From Hyphomicrobiales bacterium (lineage in GTDB: Bacteria > Pseudomonadota > Alphaproteobacteria > Rhizobiales > Rhizobiaceae): DNA of 64,000 nucleotides. A program made the position numbers and the translations under genes. Below, piece by piece: positions 53,971 through 62,949 of the stretch; position 1 is the stretch's first letter; every line of letters begins with the position of its first letter. The stretch is taken from the NCBI GenBank assembly GCA_900465915.1, contig UBKJ01000012.1, forward strand, positions 122,625-186,624. Reading direction: 5' to 3'. Under the pieces are notes generated by a model. It had not been told where the DNA came from, did not search any database, and worked only from the letters and a program-made list of their open reading frames with translations.

Positions 53971-54812
53971 TTCTCACGACCGATCAGCTCAGTAAATCCT
54001 TCGGCGGCATTCATGCCATGCGTAGCGTCAGTCTCGGTTTTGAAGCTGGAGAAATCACCGGCGTCATCGGCCCTAACGGCGCGGGCAAATCGACGCTCAT
54101 CAATCTTCTCGATGGCAGTTTTCGGCCGACCTCAGGGACGATCACTTTGCGAGGGCAGGCGCTCAATCGTTTGCCCCGCCACAAAGTCAGTCAAGCCGGC
54201 ATATCGCGCACCTATCAGAATCTGCGCCTGTTCGATCATTTGACGGCGCTCGAAAACCTGGAAGTCTGTTTCTATCCGGTCGAGAGCGGCGGTGTTTGGA
54301 AGGAGGTGCTGTTTCCCCGTTACGCGCGCAAGCGGGACCGGCGGAGACGGGACCACTGCATGGCGATCCTGGAGAAGCTTGGCATCGCGCATTTCGCCGC
54401 CATCGAAGCGCGCCATCTTCCCTATGGACGCCAGCGGATTCTCGAAATTGGGCGCGCTGTCGTCCGCCAACCTTCCGTCTTACTCCTCGACGAACCGGCG
54501 GCGGGCTTGAATCACGAAGAAACGGCCGATCTCAAGAATCGCCTGGAGTCCTTGCGCTCCCCCGATCTCGCCATCGTCGTGGTCGAGCACGACATGGACC
54601 TGATCATGACGATCTGCCAGCGCATCCATGTTCTGAATTTCGGTTCTCTCCTGTTTTCGGGGACGCCGAAACAGGTGCAGTCCAATCCGGACGTTCTTGC
54701 AGCCTATTTGGGAACTTCAGATGAATACGACCGAATCCACGCCCTTGCTCAAGATCGCAGATCTAGTCGCCGGATACGGCCGGATAAGAATACTCGATCA
54801 GGTCAATCTTGA
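53967..54812 (+). CDS. livG: Branched-chain-type ABC transporter ATP-binding protein (LivG-like)
   Basis: A 281-residue ATPase. Walker A GPNGAGKSTLINLLDG, signature-equivalent LPYGRQRILEIGRAV, Walker B LLLDEPAAGLNHEE, switch His VVVEHDMDLIMTIC. The start overlaps the permease stop (ATGA). Family length is about 255, but this frame runs on for about 25 residues after AAYLGTS and overlaps the next gene by 92 bp. The extra tail (DRRSSRRIRPDKNTRSG) looks like translated overlap, not a domain. Confidence 0.93.
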   Translation: MILTTDQLSKSFGGIHAMRSVSLGFEAGEITGVIGPNGAGKSTLINLLDGSFRPTSGTITLRGQALNRLPRHKVSQAGISRTYQNLRLFDHLTALENLEVCFYPVESGGVWKEVLFPRYARKRDRRRRDHCMAILEKLGIAHFAAIEARHLPYGRQRILEIGRAVVRQPSVLLLDEPAAGLNHEETADLKNRLESLRSPDLAIVVVEHDMDLIMTICQRIHVLNFGSLLFSGTPKQVQSNPDVLAAYLGTSDEYDRIHALAQDRRSSRRIRPDKNTRSGQS

Positions 54813-55470
54813 GCTCCATGCCGGTGAGATCGTCGTCATAGCCGGGCCCAACGGAGCCGGAAAAACAACGCTGCTCAACGCGATCTCCAACATCGTCACG
54901 ATTTTCAGCGGCGCGATCACGTTCCGCGACCGCACCCTGCATACGCTGCGGCCGCATGAGATCGTGCATGCAGGCATCGCCCATTGTCCGGAGGGACGCC
55001 GTATCCTCAGCCGTCTCACCGTCGAAGAAAATCTCAAGGCCGGCTGCATCGAACGCAAACGCAAATTCGAGGAGAAGCGCGATGAGGTCTTCGCGATGTT
55101 CCCGATCCTTGCGGATCGCCGCCATACCTCTGCGCAGCGCATGTCCGGCGGTCAGCAGCAGATGTTGGCCATCGCGCGCAGTCTGATGTCGGAGCCGGAC
55201 GTCATTCTGCTCGATGAACCGTCGCTTGGCCTCGCGCCCAAACTCGTGACGCAGATATTCGAGTCCGTGCTGCAATTAGCGCGGACCGGCATTTCGATCA
55301 TCCTGGTCGAGCAGAATGTGCGGCTGGCGATGGAGATAGGCGACTACGCCTATTTGATGGAATCGGGTCGCTTCAAGCTGGAAGGCCATTGCCAGGAAAT
55401 CCAGAGCGATCCGGCGCTTGCGGGCGTCTATCTCGGCCACGAGGCGGGAGCGGCAACGAGGCCTCATTGA
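54721..55470 (+). CDS. livF: Branched-chain-type ABC transporter ATP-binding protein (LivF-like)
   Basis: A 249-residue ATPase. Walker A GPNGAGKTTLLNAISN, signature MSGGQQQMLAIARSLM, Walker B ILLDEPSLGLAPKL, switch in VEQNVRLAMEIGDYAY. Start at ATG 54721 is the only one that keeps the N-terminal strand (LLKIADLVAGYG); it lies inside the end of the LivG-like gene. Confidence 0.94.
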   Translation: MNTTESTPLLKIADLVAGYGRIRILDQVNLELHAGEIVVIAGPNGAGKTTLLNAISNIVTIFSGAITFRDRTLHTLRPHEIVHAGIAHCPEGRRILSRLTVEENLKAGCIERKRKFEEKRDEVFAMFPILADRRHTSAQRMSGGQQQMLAIARSLMSEPDVILLDEPSLGLAPKLVTQIFESVLQLARTGISIILVEQNVRLAMEIGDYAYLMESGRFKLEGHCQEIQSDPALAGVYLGHEAGAATRPH

Positions 55471-55507
55471 CGCGGCCGGTAGCTACAAAAACAAAGGAAA
55501 GCATTTC

Positions 55508-56806
55508 GTGAGCAAAGATCCTGCGAGCCAGCCGATACACTGGCGTAAGATTAGCCGGGAGCCGGATTTTCAAGGCGAACCGCTTGGCGGCGACATTGAG
55601 GTCGATGTCTGTATTGTCGGCGGCGGCTTCACAGGTCTCAACGCCGCATTGGTTTTGGCGCGCGGCGGCGTGAAAGCGGCTGTATTGGAGGCGGGAACGA
55701 TTGGCGTCGACGGCGCATCGGGCCGCGCCAACGGCCAGGTCATCCCGCATCATACCAAAAAGAGCCCTTCGGAGGTCGTCGAATTATACGGCAAACATCG
55801 GGGCGACATCTTCAACGCGATCGTCGAGAGCGGGCCGCGTTCGGTTTTCGAGACCATCGAACGCTACAATATCAAATGCGACCTGACTAAAAATGGCTGG
55901 ATCCAGCCTGCCCATTCGCCTGCGGCGCTGGAGCGCGCCCGTCTGTTCTATAAAGATTGGTCAGCCTTCGGGGCTCGTGTGGAATGGCTCGATAAAGATG
56001 CGACGCGCGCCAAGATCGGCACGGAAGCCTATCTTGGCGCATGGAAAACTTATGACGCAGGCCAGATCAACCCCTTTGCGCTGACGCAGGGACTTGCTCG
56101 CGCCGTCCTCTCGGAGGGCGCGGCGATCTACACCCAGACGCGCGCAACAGCCGTACACAAAGAGGCGGCCGGCTGGAGAATCTCGACGCCGCGCGGCGTG
56201 GTGCGCTGCCGCGTCATGTTGGCGTGCACCAACGCGCTGACGGACCGATTCTGGCCGGGGCTCCAGAGCGTCGTCGTTCCGCTCAAGACCTATCAGGTCG
56301 CAACGAAGCCGTTGCCGCCGCAATGGCGGGCGCGCATTCTTCCAGGCGGCGAAGGGGTGTCGGACAGCCTGCGGGATACCCGCGCTTTCCGCTACGACGC
56401 GCGCGGGGGCCTCGCCATGGTTGGCATTCATACGCTGTGGCACAACGCTGCGCAGCGCGGCAAAGACTATGTGACGGGCCGCTTGCGCGTTCTTTTCAAG
56501 GATTTTCCCGAAAACTTTATCGAGGAATATTGGGAAGGCACGATCGGCATTGTGCCTGACCGCCTGCCGCGTCTGATGCGGCTCGACGAAAACGCTTATT
56601 TCATCGGCATTTATTCCGGACGCGGCATCGCGCTCAGCTCTGGCTGGGGACGGACGATGGCGGAATTCATTCTAGGCCAGCGGACAGAGGCGGACCTGCC
56701 TATTCCGTTGACGGGATTGCGTTCGGTTCCGGCGCATCCCATTGCGGTGAAGGTGGCGAAATATGTGGTGCCCTTCATGCAGATGCGTGACCGGATGGAG
56801 CAATAG
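55508..56806 (+). CDS. FAD-dependent oxidoreductase, DAO family (PuuB-like), island copy
   Basis: A 432-residue flavoprotein. The FAD motif CIVGGGFTGLNAALVLARGG is near residue 38, then VDGASGRANGQVIPHH and the C-terminal FIGIYSGRGIALSSGWGRTM. It shares architecture with the gene at 505-1788 but is clearly diverged. GTG at 55508 follows AAAGGA. It is co-directional with the liv-type genes, 37 bp behind LivF, so the transporter probably imports its substrate or a precursor (an amine or amino acid). It is closed by a terminator. Confidence 0.88.
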   Translation: MSKDPASQPIHWRKISREPDFQGEPLGGDIEVDVCIVGGGFTGLNAALVLARGGVKAAVLEAGTIGVDGASGRANGQVIPHHTKKSPSEVVELYGKHRGDIFNAIVESGPRSVFETIERYNIKCDLTKNGWIQPAHSPAALERARLFYKDWSAFGARVEWLDKDATRAKIGTEAYLGAWKTYDAGQINPFALTQGLARAVLSEGAAIYTQTRATAVHKEAAGWRISTPRGVVRCRVMLACTNALTDRFWPGLQSVVVPLKTYQVATKPLPPQWRARILPGGEGVSDSLRDTRAFRYDARGGLAMVGIHTLWHNAAQRGKDYVTGRLRVLFKDFPENFIEEYWEGTIGIVPDRLPRLMRLDENAYFIGIYSGRGIALSSGWGRTMAEFILGQRTEADLPIPLTGLRSVPAHPIAVKVAKYVVPFMQMRDRMEQ

Positions 56807-56834
56807 GATTTTCAGTCCGCAGGCGGTTACGTCA

Positions 56835-56867
56835 AAAACGGTTCCGGCGGCGCGCCGGAACCGTTTT
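56835..56867. terminator. Bidirectional terminator between flavoprotein and gntR
   Basis: AAAACGGTTCCGGC, five-base loop, GCCGGAACCGTTTT: a perfect 14-bp stem between convergent genes, with A- and T-tract ends. Confidence 0.92.
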
Positions 56868-56883
56868 ATCATGGTATCGCCAT

Positions 56884-57657
56884 TCAAGCGGCGGTCGTCT
56901 GTCGCCGGCGCCGCGGCTTTGCTTCTGAATCGGAGGTGTAGACCCGCAACAGAGCGTCCTTGAGCGCCTGTTGCGTCGAAGCGACGGTCATTTCGATATG
57001 CTCCCGCAGGAACTTGACGCCGCTTTCCGCGTCCCGCTTCAAAGCTGCTTCGACGATCATGGTGTGAAAGTCGACTTGCGCCTTGCTATGCGAGGGATGT
57101 TCGATCTGGATGCGGCGAATGAAACGAATTCGGGCGTTGATCGCCTCCAGGCGCTCCACGATCTCCATATTCCCGCAAATTTCAGCGATGAGAAGGTGGA
57201 ACGCTTCATCTTCCGCCAGGATGAGATCGGGCGGATGATTGCGATATTCATTTTGAATGCTCTGCCAATAGGCGGCCAGCCTTTCAATCTCGCTGTCCTC
57301 CGCTCGCTCGCAGAGCAGGCGGAAAGCCGCGCATTCGAGAATGCAGCGCAATTCGTAAAGATCGAGCATGCCTTCCGTGCTCAGGCTGCGAACGAAAAAA
57401 CCACGATTGGGCGTGACCGAAACGAAGCCTTCCGAAGCGAGGCGATTCAGCGCCTCGCGCACCGGTGTGCGGGACATGCCTAGGCTGCGCGAGAGCTGAA
57501 CTTCGTTGAGACGGGAATCCGGCTTGAGTTGAAATTCGACAAGAAGCTTATGCAGCGCGTTATAGGCGAATTCACTATTATCGCCGCTGCGCCGCGTCGT
57601 TTTTGGATCGCTGGTCGTAGTCTTCTTGCGTAGTTTATCCGACGCTTTATCTGCCAT
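56884..57657 (-). CDS. GntR-family regulator, FCD type
   Basis: A 257-residue regulator. The N-terminal winged helix (LQLSRSLGMSRTPVREALNR region) is followed by an FCD ligand-binding domain of six helices; Asp/His metal-binding residues are seen in DEAFHLLIAEICGN and VDFHTMIVEAAL. These regulators sense organic acids or amino-acid-related metabolites. It lies in the middle of the island between two transporter clusters and is the only regulator there, so it likely controls both. Both ends carry Lys/Arg-rich tails. ATG at 57657 follows AGAGGATGA. Confidence 0.92.
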   Translation of the reverse strand: MADKASDKLRKKTTTSDPKTTRRSGDNSEFAYNALHKLLVEFQLKPDSRLNEVQLSRSLGMSRTPVREALNRLASEGFVSVTPNRGFFVRSLSTEGMLDLYELRCILECAAFRLLCERAEDSEIERLAAYWQSIQNEYRNHPPDLILAEDEAFHLLIAEICGNMEIVERLEAINARIRFIRRIQIEHPSHSKAQVDFHTMIVEAALKRDAESGVKFLREHIEMTVASTQQALKDALLRVYTSDSEAKPRRRRQTTAA

Positions 57658-57761
57658 TCATCCTCTGCCGGGTTGTGCCTGTTGTTGAAAAACATTATTG
57701 CACACACTTCATTCCGAGGCCAATAGCGATTAGTCGGGGCCCACCTCATATTTGTTGCGCC

Positions 57762-58538
57762 TTAGTCGTCACGCAGACTGCTGAAGAACCGTTTCGTGCG
57801 CTCGTTTTGCGGGTCGCCGAAAATTTGCGCTGGCGTTCCTTCCTCGACAATGCGCCCATGGTCCATCACGCAGACCCGGTCGGCCACGTCCCGCGCGAAC
57901 CGCATTTCATGGGTCACCAGCATGAGCGCCGTTTCCCCTTTCGACGCTACGTCTCGCACCACCGACAGCACTTCGGAAACGAGTTCGGGATCGAGCGCCG
58001 AGGTGATTTCGTCGAGAAGCAATAGTCGCGGTTTCATGATCAGAGCGCGGGCGATCGCGGCGCGCTGCTGCTGGCCGCCGGACATGTTGCGCGGATAAGC
58101 GTCTTCCTTGTGGGCGAGACCTACGCGCGTAAGATAAGCGCGCGCCTCGACGATGGCTTCCTCGCGCTTCATTCCAAGCACGCCCACCGGGGCTTCGATC
58201 ATATTCTGAAGCACCGTCATATGCGGAAACAGATTATAGGATTGGAAAACCATGCCGACTGGCGCACGGACCGCTCGCAGATGGGAAGGTATCGAGCGGG
58301 CCGGAAGATTGGCGGGCCAATAGGGCTGGCCGAAAATATGAATCTGGCCCGTCGTCACCTTTTCCAGCGCCATCGCCATGCGCAGCACCGTCGTCTTTCC
58401 AGATCCGCTTGGGCCGATGAAAGACACTTTCTCGAACGGTTTCAGGGTGAAATTGAAGTCCTTCAGAATGGTCACAGCGCCGAAAGATTTCGAGACGTCT
58501 TCAAAGCGAATGGGAATGGCGGCGTTATTCGAAGACAT
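57762..58538 (-). CDS. Polar amino-acid ABC transporter ATP-binding protein
   Basis: A 258-residue GlnQ/HisP-type ATPase. Walker A GPSGSGKTTVLRMAMAL, signature MSGGQQQRAAIARALI, Walker B LLLLDEITSALDPELV, switch His MLVTHEMRFARDVAD. Walker B has Ile in place of the usual Pro (DEITSAL instead of DEPTSAL), as in HisP-like and EhuA-like relatives. Overlaps the upstream permease by 14 bp. Confidence 0.94.
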   Translation of the reverse strand: MSSNNAAIPIRFEDVSKSFGAVTILKDFNFTLKPFEKVSFIGPSGSGKTTVLRMAMALEKVTTGQIHIFGQPYWPANLPARSIPSHLRAVRAPVGMVFQSYNLFPHMTVLQNMIEAPVGVLGMKREEAIVEARAYLTRVGLAHKEDAYPRNMSGGQQQRAAIARALIMKPRLLLLDEITSALDPELVSEVLSVVRDVASKGETALMLVTHEMRFARDVADRVCVMDHGRIVEEGTPAQIFGDPQNERTKRFFSSLRDD

Positions 58539-59193
58539 GGCGTTGCTCCAGTCGGCGGAAAAGCAAAAGGAAAGGAAGCGTGCAGGCCAGATAAAGCAAG
58601 GCTGTCAGCGTGTAGACTTCCAGGTAGCGAAATTGAGAATTGCCGAACTGGGCTGCTTGTCCAAGAAGGATAGGCAGGCCGAGAACAACGAGGATGCCCG
58701 TTTCCTTGAAACACATGACGCAATAATTCAGGAAAGGCGGAATGGCTGCGCGCGTAGCGAGCGGCAGGATGATGCTGCGCCATGCGTGGCGCGGACTCAT
58801 GCCGAGCACGGCGCAACTTTCGAGGATGGGCATCGGGATCGACCGTACCGCGGCGCTGAAGGAGTTGGACATGAAGGATCCGTAATAGATCATAAAGGTC
58901 AGGCTACCCGTCGCGAATGCGCTGAGCCGGACGCCGTAGGGCGGCAATGCATAGAACAGGATAAACAGATGAAGAAGCAGCGGGGTGCTGCAGACGACGC
59001 TTTTGAAAAAGAGCGCCGCATTCGAGAGCATCCGACTGCGCGAGAACTCAAGAACCGAAAGAAGGATTCCGAACACCAGCGCAAGACCCATGCCCACTGC
59101 GGTGATGGCGAGGGTCGGAGCCAAACTTTTGATGAGAAGGGGCGTCGCCTCCCAGACGATGTCCCATTGCCAAGTGCTGTCGCTCAATTTCAC
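58525..59193 (-). CDS. Polar amino-acid ABC transporter permease (HisM type)
   Basis: A 222-residue permease with five helices. The EAA loop is IPMPILESCAVLGMSPRHAW, and the N-terminal segment TLAITAVGMGLALVFGILLS is typical. Start is GTG at 59193, two bases after the previous stop; AGGTGT precedes it. Confidence 0.9.
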   Translation of the reverse strand: MKLSDSTWQWDIVWEATPLLIKSLAPTLAITAVGMGLALVFGILLSVLEFSRSRMLSNAALFFKSVVCSTPLLLHLFILFYALPPYGVRLSAFATGSLTFMIYYGSFMSNSFSAAVRSIPMPILESCAVLGMSPRHAWRSIILPLATRAAIPPFLNYCVMCFKETGILVVLGLPILLGQAAQFGNSQFRYLEVYTLTALLYLACTLPFLLLFRRLEQRHVFE

Positions 59194-59195
59194 AC

Positions 59196-59909
59196 CTATC
59201 TGCGGAACGGCAAGCCAAGATCGTCAGGTTGCTCGCGCCTCTTGAAAAGGCTCGTCATATAACTGCCTGACTGCGGCCTCACGCCTGCGAGACGAAAGAG
59301 CCAGAAAATCGTCTGAGTGAGAATATAATAGGTGGTCAGCAGCCCCCCATAAATGAGCAGGGTCTGCCCCGTCTTGGTGCGCGCCGCTTCACCCCAGTAG
59401 ATGAGGTCTGGAACGCCCACGAGGCTGCCCAGGGCCGACCATTTGAATATTTCACCCGCTAACGTCGCTAGGCTCGGCAAGGCGATGCCGAGCATCTGCG
59501 GAAAGACGATGCGGCATTCCCGCCGCCAGAAGCCAAGCCGCAGCGCCTCGCAGGCGTCGAACTGACCCTTAGGGATGGAATTGGCCGCTGAACGCAATAT
59601 GTCCGCCGCGAAAGCGCCCGCCCCGATTGAAATCGCCAATATCGTGGCCGTCGGCCCGCTCAAGCTGATCTCGCCCGGCAACAAAGGAAGGGCGTAAAAA
59701 AGCCAGAACAGGATGACGATCACCGAGCTGGCACGCACCAGATCGGTCAGGATTCGCGTAAGACGCGACAGCCAGCCTATGCCCGACCGTATTCCCGCCA
59801 GCAGTATGAGGCCGATCAACATCATCAGGACGATATTGATCGTCCCGATGAGAATGGTTGTCCACAGACCTTGCAGAAGGCCGGGAATATAATGCGCGAG
59901 GCTATTCAA
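59196..59909 (-). CDS. Polar amino-acid ABC transporter permease (HisQ type)
   Basis: A 237-residue permease. EAA loop SIPKGQFDACEALRLGFWRR; membrane parts GLWTTILIGTINIVLMMLIG and FAADILRSAANSIPKG. Start is TTG at 59909, four bases after the binding-protein stop. The C-terminus has an additional helix (IYGGLLTTYYILTQTIF). Confidence 0.9.
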   Translation of the reverse strand: MNSLAHYIPGLLQGLWTTILIGTINIVLMMLIGLILLAGIRSGIGWLSRLTRILTDLVRASSVIVILFWLFYALPLLPGEISLSGPTATILAISIGAGAFAADILRSAANSIPKGQFDACEALRLGFWRRECRIVFPQMLGIALPSLATLAGEIFKWSALGSLVGVPDLIYWGEAARTKTGQTLLIYGGLLTTYYILTQTIFWLFRLAGVRPQSGSYMTSLFKRREQPDDLGLPFRR

Positions 59910-59913
59910 GGGC

Positions 59914-60765
59914 TTACTCGCAGCCCGGCATGATGTCTGCGCGGCGGACCGTCTTCAGTTTCTCCAACTCGTTCGACGTGCCCCATTTGGCCGCCAGTTT
60001 GGACAATTCGCCGCTCGCGCGAAGCTTGTCCAGCTCGGCGTCGAACGCGTCGCGTAAAGCTTTGTCTTTCTTGCGGAAGAGAAAGCCGGCGGCCGAGGAA
60101 GGAACATCCTCCAACTTGAGAGGCTCGACCACTTTGCTGTCGTTGTCGTTGGCCGTCATCAGTTCGATGCCGGAAAGGCCCGTCGCTCCGGCGTCCGCGC
60201 GGCCCGCGATGACAGCGTCGACGATCCCGCGTTCGGTCGGCACTTCCAGGATTTGGGCGGGCGGCACCTTGCGCACGTTGCGCGCATAAGAGGCCTGTGA
60301 GGAGCCGGCGATAACCGCCAGAATGAGGCTGGGATTCTTTACGAAGTCGTCATGGCCGTGAATATGCTTCGGATTGCCTTTCTTGACGGCGAAACCTTCC
60401 GGATTGATGACGACGGGGTGCGTATAGAGCACGACCTTGCAGCGCGCCGCCGTCATGTCGAGGCCTGCGGCCACCATATCCCAGCGGTCGGCCTGCAGGC
60501 CGGGAATCATGCCTTGATAATCGAGCACGATCGGCTCGATATTCTTGACGCCAAGCGCGTCGAAGACTTTCCGCACCAAATCTCCCGAATAGCCGGTGAT
60601 CTTTCCGTCGGTTCCGAGGCCGCTCATCGGCATGCCTTCGGCCGTCGCGATGCGCACGGAATTGGCGGCGCGCAAAGATTCGAGGTCCGTGGCGTAAGCG
60701 CCCGAAACCGTCGAAAGAAGAATGCTTGAGACGAGGCACAAATTTCTCAGCTTGGCATGAAACAT
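59914..60765 (-). CDS. Polar amino-acid ABC transporter substrate-binding protein
   Basis: A 283-residue family-3 solute-binding protein. Signal peptide ends near residue 25 (STVSGAYA/TDLE). RIATAEGMPMSGLGTDGKIT and ITGYSGDLVRKVFDALG are family blocks, and DRWDMVAAGLDMTAARCKVV is the conserved hinge. It resembles the ectoine-binding EhuB group in outline, but the ligand is unproven. First gene of the minus-strand transporter operon, divergent from the DUF3303 gene. Confidence 0.9.
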   Translation of the reverse strand: MFHAKLRNLCLVSSILLSTVSGAYATDLESLRAANSVRIATAEGMPMSGLGTDGKITGYSGDLVRKVFDALGVKNIEPIVLDYQGMIPGLQADRWDMVAAGLDMTAARCKVVLYTHPVVINPEGFAVKKGNPKHIHGHDDFVKNPSLILAVIAGSSQASYARNVRKVPPAQILEVPTERGIVDAVIAGRADAGATGLSGIELMTANDNDSKVVEPLKLEDVPSSAAGFLFRKKDKALRDAFDAELDKLRASGELSKLAAKWGTSNELEKLKTVRRADIMPGCE

Positions 60766-60866
60766 AACATTTTCCCCTTATTCGTTATCGTCGCCAGGAT
60801 TGAGCAGAGCCTATAACGGGCCGGGAGGCCTGTCGATAAAAAAGTGAATACACATAAAAATTTTTT

Positions 60867-60900
60867 ACTGTTGACAGTGCTGTGTGGGCGTCGGTATCGT
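60867..60900 (+). promoter_or_regulatory. Promoter of DUF3303 operon with overlapping inverted repeat
   Basis: TTGACA (60871-60876) and TATCGT (60895-60900) are 18 bp apart. The -35 box lies in ACTGT-TG-ACAGT (60867-60878), a 5-bp inverted repeat that a GntR regulator could bind. It lies in the 183-bp divergent region. Confidence 0.55.
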
Positions 60901-60948
60901 TTCGTTCCATGCAGTTGACGCCGTTCATGAGGCGAGGGGAATAAATCT

Positions 60949-61245
60949 ATGCTTTTTATGGTTATCGAACGGATCAAGGACGGGGACGGACTGCAATTGT
61001 ATCGCCGTCTGCGCGAGAAACCGGCCGTGCTTCCCGAGGGATTGAAAGTGCATGGAAGCTGGATGGAGGCGGGCTTCGGCCGCTGTTTTCAAATCATGGA
61101 ATGCGACGATCTGAAACTGTTCCAGCAGTGGGTTCTCTCCGGGCTCAGCGGACTGGTGGAGTTCGAGGTCGTGCCCGTGACCATATCCGCCGAAACGCGG
61201 CCGATCGTGGCTCCTTTCCTTGAGGCGGCATCCGGCGGGCAATGA
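60949..61245 (+). CDS. DUF3303-family small protein
   Basis: A 98-residue protein that begins MLFMVIERIKDGDGLQLYRR and has GLKVHGSWMEAGFGRCFQIM, a pattern I associate with the DUF3303 domain of ferredoxin-like alpha/beta barrel dimers. Function unknown; such proteins may act as small oxygenases or stress proteins. ATG at 60949 follows GAGGGGA. First gene of a three-gene unit with a KstD-like flavoprotein and a VOC protein. Confidence 0.72.
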   Translation: MLFMVIERIKDGDGLQLYRRLREKPAVLPEGLKVHGSWMEAGFGRCFQIMECDDLKLFQQWVLSGLSGLVEFEVVPVTISAETRPIVAPFLEAASGGQ

Positions 61246-61294
61246 TCGTAAGCGCGGCCATCGCGTATGAATTGAGATATTTTTGGTGTTGGGA

Positions 61295-62917
61295 ATGGTG
61301 CAGGTAGTCGACGTTCTTGTCATAGGTTCAGGATCGGCGGGGATGTCGGCGGCGCTACGCGCGCTGGATGGCGGCCTAAAAGTGTTGGTGGTCGAGAAGA
61401 CGGCTTTCCTCGGCGGCACGAGCGCGATGTCGGGCGCGGGCATCTGGATTCCCGCTAATCACGTCGCGCGTGCGCGTGGTCTAGCCGACAGTCCGCAGGA
61501 GGCGCTCGAATATCTCCGGGCTGCTTCGCCGGAAGGCTGGCGGGAGGAAGAGGACGCTCTCTGGGAAGCCTTCACCAACCGCGCGCCCGATGCGCTCGCT
61601 TTCATCGAAGCGAATACGCCGCTCGTTTTCGATCATATCGACGAACCCGACGCCATGGCGGAATTGCCGGGCGGCAAGAAAACAGGGCGCATGGTGTCTC
61701 CGCGCGCCCTCAGCCGCAATCTGCTTGGCCCGCTGGAGCCGCGCCTGCGCCGTTCCACCGTTCCGCACTGGATCACCTATGGCGAACAGGTCGATTACGA
61801 TCCCTATCACCATCCGATCCGCTTTTTTCTGCGCCGCTGGCCGCGTCTCCTCTATCGGTTTCTGACCAATCGGCGTGGGCAGGGCTCGGCGCTGATGGGA
61901 GGTCTCATCCGCGGTTGTCAGGATCGTGGCTGCGAATTTCTGCTGGAGGCGCGGGCGCGTTCGCTGATCGTCGACGATGCCGGCCGCGTCGTTGGCGCGC
62001 GGGTTCAAACGGATGGCCAGTTGCGTGAAATTCACGCGCGCGGCGGCGTCGTGATCGCCACCGGCGGTTTCGAATGGGACGAGGAACTGCGTCAGCGCTA
62101 TTTCGGCGGTGTCGTCGACCGCCTCGGCAGCCCCCGCGCCAATGAGGGCGACGGTCAGAAGATGGCGGCCGAGATAGGCGCGCGGCTGGACCGGATGGAT
62201 CAGGCGAATATTTTTCCCTGCTTGCCGACGATCTATGAAGGCAAGCCGCATGGTCTGCCCATGACGTTCCAAACTGAACAGCACAGCATGATCGTCGACG
62301 GTCGAGGCAGGCGGTTCGTGAGCGAAACCAATTTCAACATCGGCGAAGTGATGAATGGGCGTGACGCCGGCACAGGCGAGCTTCTGCATGCGCCGGTCTG
62401 GCTGATAGGCGACGTCCGCTTTTACAAAAGCTCGCTGCCGTTTCGCTGGTACGCGCGCAAGCAACCGGGCTGGATCCGCAAGGCGCGCACGATTGCAGAA
62501 CTGGCGCGGCTGATCGACGTGCCGGAAGCCGAACTGGTCAAATCGGTGGAGCGCTTCAACGCCATGAGCGATCGTGGCCTGGATGAAGATTTCCAGCGGG
62601 GCCGCAGCGCTTTTGAGGGCTACAAGTCGCACGGGGCCGCCAATCCGCTCGGTCGTATTGATAAAGGGCCGTTCTACGCCATGTCCTTCAATCGCTCGAT
62701 TCTCGGCACCAAGGGCGGAGCGCGCACCAATCCGCACGGCCAGGTCCTGCGTGACGACGGAACCGTTATTCCTGGACTTTACGCTGCGGGGCTGGCCATG
62801 GCCAACCCGATCGGCACGCGGGCCGTGGGCGCGGGAACGACTCTCGGACCGAACCTGACCTGGGGCTATATCTGCGCCAACACCATTCTGGACGAGCGCC
62901 GTGGCGCGCCATGTTGA
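61295..62917 (+). CDS. FAD-dependent oxidoreductase, KstD / fumarate-reductase-like
   Basis: A 540-residue flavoprotein of the FAD-binding-2 family. The FAD motif VLVIGSGSAGMSAALRALDG is at the N-terminus, followed by GGTSAMSGAGIWIPANH. The middle has MGGLIRGCQDRGCEFLLEAR and GGVVIATGGFEWDEELRQR, and the C-terminal signature GLYAAGLAMANPIGTRAVGA closes the FAD site. These enzymes introduce or reduce C=C bonds next to carbonyls (3-ketosteroid dehydrogenase and relatives). I use ATG at 61295; the longer frame starts with TTG. Confidence 0.9.
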   Translation: MVQVVDVLVIGSGSAGMSAALRALDGGLKVLVVEKTAFLGGTSAMSGAGIWIPANHVARARGLADSPQEALEYLRAASPEGWREEEDALWEAFTNRAPDALAFIEANTPLVFDHIDEPDAMAELPGGKKTGRMVSPRALSRNLLGPLEPRLRRSTVPHWITYGEQVDYDPYHHPIRFFLRRWPRLLYRFLTNRRGQGSALMGGLIRGCQDRGCEFLLEARARSLIVDDAGRVVGARVQTDGQLREIHARGGVVIATGGFEWDEELRQRYFGGVVDRLGSPRANEGDGQKMAAEIGARLDRMDQANIFPCLPTIYEGKPHGLPMTFQTEQHSMIVDGRGRRFVSETNFNIGEVMNGRDAGTGELLHAPVWLIGDVRFYKSSLPFRWYARKQPGWIRKARTIAELARLIDVPEAELVKSVERFNAMSDRGLDEDFQRGRSAFEGYKSHGAANPLGRIDKGPFYAMSFNRSILGTKGGARTNPHGQVLRDDGTVIPGLYAAGLAMANPIGTRAVGAGTTLGPNLTWGYICANTILDERRGAPC

Positions 62918-62949
62918 TCCAGCCACTGATAACGACAAAGGAGAACCGG

